A stretch of 64,000 bases of DNA from Clostridiaceae bacterium HFYG-1003. GTDB taxonomy: Bacteria > Bacillota > Clostridia > Clostridiales > Clostridiaceae. The notes below the pieces were generated by a model. The model was not told the DNA's origin. It saw only the letters and a list, made by a program, of their open reading frames with translations, and ran no database searches. Positions 60,061-64,000 of this stretch are shown here, piece after piece (position 1 is the first letter of the stretch; each line of letters begins with the position of its first letter). Location of the stretch: NCBI GenBank assembly GCA_024579835.1, contig CP102060.1, positions 3,075,558 to 3,139,557 on the forward strand. Direction: 5' to 3'. A program made the position numbers and the translations under genes.

Positions 60061-61005
60061 CTAGAACATATCCCGCTTGCTCAGGAACAATCCGGTAAAG
60101 ACGGTGGCTGCCAGCATGATCACGGTGATGATCAGAGTCCCGTTGGGACTTTCTGAGAAGGGCAGACCTCCGGTGTTCATGCCGAAGTAGCCGGAGATGA
60201 TCTGAGGCACGGTCATCATGATGGTGATGGCCGCCAGGAACTTCATGACGATATTCAGGTTGTTGGAGATGACTGAAGCGAAGGCATCCATGGTGCCGGC
60301 CAGAACGTCGCCGTAGATGGTAGCCATTTCGATAGCCTGGCGATTCTCGATGATGACGTCTTCCAGCAGTTCGTGGTCTTCTTCGTATCGCTTCATCAGC
60401 TCCAGTTTCAGCATCTTGTCAAGCGTCACCTCGTTGGACTTGAGGGAGGTGGTGAAATAGACCAGGGATTTTTGCAGGGACAGCATATGGATGAGTTCCC
60501 GGTTCTTCAGGGACTTGTAGAGCCGTTTTTCCACCATGACGCTCTTTTTGTCGATCTGGCGCAAAAAGATCAGATAGTAGGCTGAAATCCGCTGCAGAAT
60601 CTGCAGGATGAAGCGGGATTTCTTAAAGGTATAGAAAGTGCGGATCTTCTCATTGGAGAAATCCTGCAGAATCTTGGAATCTTTCAGGCATACGGTGATT
60701 AGATAATCCGCCGTATGAATAATCGCCAGAGGGTAGGTATCATAGGTCAGAGAGTTTTCCTCCGTTTCAGTGAATGGAATATCCACCAGGAACATCAGGG
60801 TCTGATCCTCGGAGTCGATGCGGGATGTCTCATTGTCATCCATGGCGGCCCGCATAAATTCCAGGGGAACTCCGGTGCGCTTGGATACCAGCATCAGTTC
60901 CTGTTCTTTTGGGGCGGTAATATTAATCCAGCAGCCTGGTTCAATGGCAGTCAACTCGATCAGTTTATTGTCTTCAATGGATGTGCTTTTATAAATTCTG
61001 ATCAA
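60061..61005 (-). CDS. corA: CorA family magnesium/divalent cation transporter
   Basis: A 314-residue CorA-type channel. The N-terminal domain is soluble and rich in acidic helices, ending in the long stalk helix (about residues 140-250). Two C-terminal membrane helices follow, with the YFGMNTGGLPF selectivity loop between them (GMN signature, about 275-285) and the basic tail KRDMF. The start is TTG at 61005, with GAGGTGA 6 nt upstream on the minus strand. It appears monocistronic. Confidence 0.94.
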   Translation of the reverse strand: MIRIYKSTSIEDNKLIELTAIEPGCWINITAPKEQELMLVSKRTGVPLEFMRAAMDDNETSRIDSEDQTLMFLVDIPFTETEENSLTYDTYPLAIIHTADYLITVCLKDSKILQDFSNEKIRTFYTFKKSRFILQILQRISAYYLIFLRQIDKKSVMVEKRLYKSLKNRELIHMLSLQKSLVYFTTSLKSNEVTLDKMLKLELMKRYEEDHELLEDVIIENRQAIEMATIYGDVLAGTMDAFASVISNNLNIVMKFLAAITIMMTVPQIISGYFGMNTGGLPFSESPNGTLIITVIMLAATVFTGLFLSKRDMF

Positions 61006-61179
61006 TGATCTTCACCTCGTTTCTCATTCATTTTCCGATCCGACCGTTTCGAAGAATCAGTCAACGCTGATAATCAATCAAAACGGGCGGAGATAGAAGC
61101 CTTGAGTCTCTATTCCCTATTATAAGCCTAACAGCAAGCTATTTACAGGGAATCGACCGGATTTTGCCGTCAGATCTCG

Positions 61180-61208
61180 TTGGAAACTTGTTGGATAAGA
61201 AGTATAAT
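61180..61208 (+). promoter_or_regulatory. Promoter of the small membrane protein gene
   Basis: TTGGAA (61180-61185) and TATAAT (61203-61208), 17 bp apart. Confidence 0.6.
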
Positions 61209-61262
61209 TGGTTGTCTGAACATCAATACACGACTTATTGGGTAGACAGAAGGAGCAATGAC

Positions 61263-61754
61263 ATGTCACTTTATTATCAGGAAAAAATTCAACGGCGCAA
61301 GCTGCCGTTTATCGCGGGTCTGTTGGCCCTGGCGCTTATGCTGATCATGGTATCCTCCTGGACCCGGCAGAATGCCGTAGGCCGGCTGGTAACGCTGGTA
61401 GATGGAATGCTTTTTGTGCTGTTTCTGGCATTGACGGTTCGAATCATCCACAGTTCGAAAAAACAGATGAAATACTCCCTGGTTCAGGACGAACTGATCA
61501 TTCAGGAAGTGAGGGCCGGACGAAAGAAAGTGCAGGATCGGATTCATCTGAATCAGATCATCTCGTTCCAACCCGTATCCTTCGTTCGGAAACTGAACTG
61601 CATCGGCAAGGATACAACTTGCCTGATCCATCATTCCTATGAACTCAACTACAAAGCGAATGAAAAGAACCGCTCCGTAATTATCCGGCCCAGTGATCGA
61701 CTGGCCAAGGCCATTCAGAAAGAATTGAAGCAGCTTAGCCTTTCGCAGCATTAA
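61263..61754 (+). CDS. Two-helix membrane protein of unknown function, PH-like C-terminal part
   Basis: A 163-residue protein that I do not recognise by name. Two hydrophobic helices (about residues 15-33 and 45-63) are followed by a cytoplasmic domain with YSLVQDELIIQEVRAGRKKV and IHLNQIISFQPVS, the alternation expected of a bacterial PH-like fold. ATG at 61263 is chosen because AAGGAG lies 7 nt upstream; the in-frame ATG at 61164 lies before the promoter -10. It ends about 190 bp before the decarboxylase gene. Confidence 0.7.
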   Translation: MSLYYQEKIQRRKLPFIAGLLALALMLIMVSSWTRQNAVGRLVTLVDGMLFVLFLALTVRIIHSSKKQMKYSLVQDELIIQEVRAGRKKVQDRIHLNQIISFQPVSFVRKLNCIGKDTTCLIHHSYELNYKANEKNRSVIIRPSDRLAKAIQKELKQLSLSQH

Positions 61755-61871
61755 AAAGCCGGCACAAGCAGTTCAAATTTCAGGTTAAGTCTGATCCGAT
61801 GCAGTCGTAACACAGGGAAACAGCCTCTATGCAGCGAGGCGAAATTCGAAGCATCAATGAAATAGAATCAA

Positions 61872-61930
61872 AAATGACAAAGCACAAGTTCCCGGTTGGC
61901 GAACTGTGCTTTGTCATTTCACGGTATAAT
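61872..61930 (+). promoter_or_regulatory. Long hairpin and -10 element before the decarboxylase gene
   Basis: AAATGACAAAGCACAAGTTC (61872-61891) pairs with GAACTGTGCTTTGTCATTT (61901-61919) with one bulge. TATAAT at 61925-61930 follows directly. The -35 region would be inside the hairpin. It may end the preceding gene or control the next. Confidence 0.5.
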
Positions 61931-61945
61931 GGACATGGTGATGAT

Positions 61946-63301
61946 ATGGGAAGTATAAAACAGGCTCTGAACGAGCTCAACGCAAGGGTCAAGGTTCGAG
62001 GCACCATGCCCGGCCATAAAGGCAGGCTGGCGGTTGACGGAGCACATGATGTGACGGAGCTGCCAGGCGCGGATAATCTGCAGCAGCCCAAGGGAATCCT
62101 GCGGGAAGCTGAACGGGAAGCCGCCCGGATTTACGGAGTAGCTGACGCCAGGTATCTGGTCAACGGATCGACTTCAGGCAATCTGACCCTGGTCTTCAGT
62201 TTTTTTGAAGAGGGGGATGAAATCCTGGTGGAGCGCAACTGCCATAAGAGTGTGTACAATGCCCTGGTCCTCCGAAAACTACGGCCGGTGTACCTGTGGC
62301 CCAAACAGGACGCCCGGGGCAGCAGCCTGCCGCAGGATTCAAAAGCGATTAGGGAAGCTCTGGAAGAGCACCCCCAGGCGAAAGGCGTCCTTTTAACCAT
62401 GCCTTCCTATAAGGGACTGGTCAGTGACATCGAAGCGATTTACCGGGTCGTCCATGAGGCCGACGCGGTTCTGATCCTCGATGCGGCTCACGGAGCCGCC
62501 CTGGCCGGAATGGATCAGTTTCACGATTTTTACCGGTCCTGTGACGCCATGGTGATCAGTACCCACAAATCTTTGGCCTGCCTGAATCAGGGGGCGCTGA
62601 TCCTTTCCAACCGCCCTGACTTGCGGCCGGCGATTCAAAAATACAGCAATATGTTTCAGACAACCAGCCCCTCCTACCTCATCATGGAATCTGTTGAAAG
62701 TTCAGTGGAGGAGGTGGAGGCCGGACGATATCTCGATCCCCCCGTATTTTCGGCCCGGGACTATCAAACCCTGACTGTCAATCCGGAACTGACCGGTTAT
62801 CGAATGGATCCATGGAAGCTGCTTTTGGTGCATGCGGAGCAGGGGAACTTCATGGAACAGTTTTTGGAAGGGCAGGGGATTTTTCCGGAGATGCACGATC
62901 AGCATTCCGTTCTGCTGATGCTCAGTCCATCCAACAGTCCGGAGGAAATTCAGTGGATCAGGGAATGTCTGATTAAGCTGGATGAACTGCTGAGCAAAAT
63001 CAGCGCCCAGCCAGAACGGGAGTCCCAGGTCTGGTCAAAAGCAGCCATCGACCACATTCCCCGGCCCAGGCAGCATTGCCTGCCCTGGCAGGCGGGGGAC
63101 AGGGGACAGGACGTCCTGCTGGATGAAGCCTGCGGACGAATCGCGCAGGAACAGGTGATTCCTTACCCGCCGGGGGTTCCGGTTCTGCTTCCGGGGGAAG
63201 TGATTGACGAAGCCATGATCCGGTACCTGAAGCAGCTAAAGGCAAACGACATCGAAATCCTGGGACTGATTGAGAATCAATTGAAATGTGTGGAGGAGTA
63301 G
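61946..63301 (+). CDS. Orn/Lys/Arg decarboxylase family PLP enzyme
   Basis: A 451-residue fold-type I PLP decarboxylase of the short Firmicutes type (YaaO/SpeA-like). The N-terminal segment has MPGHKG, then LPGADNLQQPKGIL, VNGSTSGNL, LLTMPSYKGLVSDI, the PLP-phosphate region LDAAHGAALAG and the Schiff-base lysine in ISTHKSLACLNQGA. The product could decarboxylate arginine, lysine or ornithine; the substrate is not evident. I use ATG 61946: the frame upstream overlaps the hairpin and the -10 box. The next gene, tmk, starts 3 bp after the stop, an order seen in other Firmicutes. Confidence 0.9.
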   Translation: MGSIKQALNELNARVKVRGTMPGHKGRLAVDGAHDVTELPGADNLQQPKGILREAEREAARIYGVADARYLVNGSTSGNLTLVFSFFEEGDEILVERNCHKSVYNALVLRKLRPVYLWPKQDARGSSLPQDSKAIREALEEHPQAKGVLLTMPSYKGLVSDIEAIYRVVHEADAVLILDAAHGAALAGMDQFHDFYRSCDAMVISTHKSLACLNQGALILSNRPDLRPAIQKYSNMFQTTSPSYLIMESVESSVEEVEAGRYLDPPVFSARDYQTLTVNPELTGYRMDPWKLLLVHAEQGNFMEQFLEGQGIFPEMHDQHSVLLMLSPSNSPEEIQWIRECLIKLDELLSKISAQPERESQVWSKAAIDHIPRPRQHCLPWQAGDRGQDVLLDEACGRIAQEQVIPYPPGVPVLLPGEVIDEAMIRYLKQLKANDIEILGLIENQLKCVEE

Positions 63302-63304
63302 TTC

Positions 63305-64000
63305 ATGGGAATACTGATTGCCATAGAAGGGGTTGACGGTTCTGGGAAACAGACACAGTCCGATCTTCTGAATAAAAATCTGAAACAGGCCGGCTATGAT
63401 GTCATGGAGATCCGGTTTCCGGATTATGAGTCCAGATCATCGGTTTTAGTGAAGATGTATTTGATGGGTGAATTCAGCCAGGATCCGAAAGACATCACAG
63501 CCTATCAGGCGTCCACTTTTTTCGCGGCTGACCGCTATGCCTCCTGGATGACCGGTGCCTGGCGGGCTCATTACCAAAAAGGCGGCATTGTGCTGGCTGA
63601 CCGATACACAACAGCCAATATGGTTCATCAGGCCGGGAAGATACAGGATCTGACGGAACGGGACCGTTTCCTGGAATGGCTGTATGATTTTGAGTTCCGC
63701 CTCTATGGCATTCCGGTGCCTGATCTGGTGTTCTTTCTCGATGTTCCTCCTGAATTTCAGCAGCAGATCGTCCAGTCCCGCAAGAACAAAATCACCGGCG
63801 GCGAAGTGCAGGACATCCATGAAGCCAGCCGGGAACACCTCCTGGAATCCTATGATGCCGCCAATTATGTGGCAAAGAAATATCACTGGGAAAAAATCGA
63901 CTGCGTTCACGAGGGCACCATGAGATCCATCGAAGAAATCGGCGCTGAAATTCTTGAAAAGGCACTGAATCGAATTCAGCGGCTGCAACGTTCAGCGGTT
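63305..64000 (+). CDS. tmk: Thymidylate kinase (dTMP kinase), runs off the window
   Basis: The frame is open from ATG 63305 to the last base (232 codons), without a stop, so the gene is truncated by the window edge. Visible motifs are the P-loop IEGVDGSGKQTQ (about residues 6-17), the FPDYES segment that should carry the DR(Y/H)-like thymidine loop, DRYTTANMVHQAGK, and FLDVPPEFQQQ. The enzyme phosphorylates dTMP to dTDP. Differences from the common bacterial type (for example the TTANMVHQ stretch) place it with a divergent clostridial subgroup. GTGGAGGAG precedes the ATG. Confidence 0.88.
   Translation, partial: MGILIAIEGVDGSGKQTQSDLLNKNLKQAGYDVMEIRFPDYESRSSVLVKMYLMGEFSQDPKDITAYQASTFFAADRYASWMTGAWRAHYQKGGIVLADRYTTANMVHQAGKIQDLTERDRFLEWLYDFEFRLYGIPVPDLVFFLDVPPEFQQQIVQSRKNKITGGEVQDIHEASREHLLESYDAANYVAKKYHWEKIDCVHEGTMRSIEEIGAEILEKALNRIQRLQRSAV

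Overview
The window looks like a chromosomal piece of an anaerobic, amino-acid-fermenting member of the Firmicutes (class Clostridia). The signs are a large Bacillus/Clostridium-type SRP RNA next to dnaX-ybaB-recR, strong AGGAGG-type ribosome binding sites, many TTG start codons, a selenocysteine-containing betaine reductase, a PduO-type corrinoid adenosyltransferase, a CWB2-anchored surface protease, and rRNA genes of clostridial type. I do not assign a species. Base composition is moderate (about half G+C by eye), except for an AT-rich patch around 56.6-57.8 kb.

Layout. 0-5 kb: a PC4-like protein, a DUF1232 protein, tRNA-Ser, SRP RNA, dnaX, ybaB, recR and ridA. 5-15 kb: transport and amino-acid/betaine metabolism. 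This holds an SNF-family symporter, a polar amino acid ABC transporter behind two ArgR-like operators, a TetR regulator, and a betaine reductase operon (grdI, the in-frame-UGA gene grdH, and a BCCT betaine transporter). 15-28.6 kb: tRNA-Glu, a zinc-binding lipoprotein behind a Zur-like box, then housekeeping and accessory genes (sfsA, a Cys-rich small protein, tcdA, an old yellow enzyme, MgtC-like, a methyltransferase, an acetyltransferase, an ABC-F ATPase, an SRAP protein and an Fe-type alcohol dehydrogenase). 29-31.6 kb: a free-standing 5S rRNA-tRNA-Lys unit, a Nudix hydrolase, a DMT exporter and an adenosyltransferase.

32-50.2 kb: two rRNA operons in the same orientation, about 13 kb apart. 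The first is 16S-Ala-Ile-23S-5S-Met-Ala. The second is 16S-23S-Phe-Cys, with no tRNA in its spacer and no 5S gene. Between them lie a polysaccharide chain-length/tyrosine kinase/phosphatase trio, cardiolipin synthase, a HAD nucleotidase, two minus-strand tRNAs and an SH3-NlpC/P60 hydrolase.

50.3-64 kb: an eroded intergenic stretch with possible IS and PIN-domain remnants, a 1.5-kDa-residue-scale (about 1527 aa) secreted subtilase with cell-wall-binding repeats, an odd tRNA-Cys-like gene with its own promoter and terminator, an AT-rich PAP2-like membrane gene, an intact IS1634-like insertion sequence with a 6-bp target duplication, then corA, a small membrane protein, an Orn/Lys/Arg-type decarboxylase and a thymidylate kinase that runs off the end.

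The most unusual signals are four. (1) grdH is read through a UGA followed by a SECIS-like hairpin. (2) The tRNA-Cys-like gene keeps its acceptor stem, CCA and GCA triplet, but has lost the features that build a normal anticodon loop and elbow. (3) A 56-bp perfect palindrome inside the IS reads as a symmetric two-way promoter and can also hide the transposase ribosome binding site. (4) The ABC-F protein has lost all the key residues of one composite ATP site while keeping the other intact.
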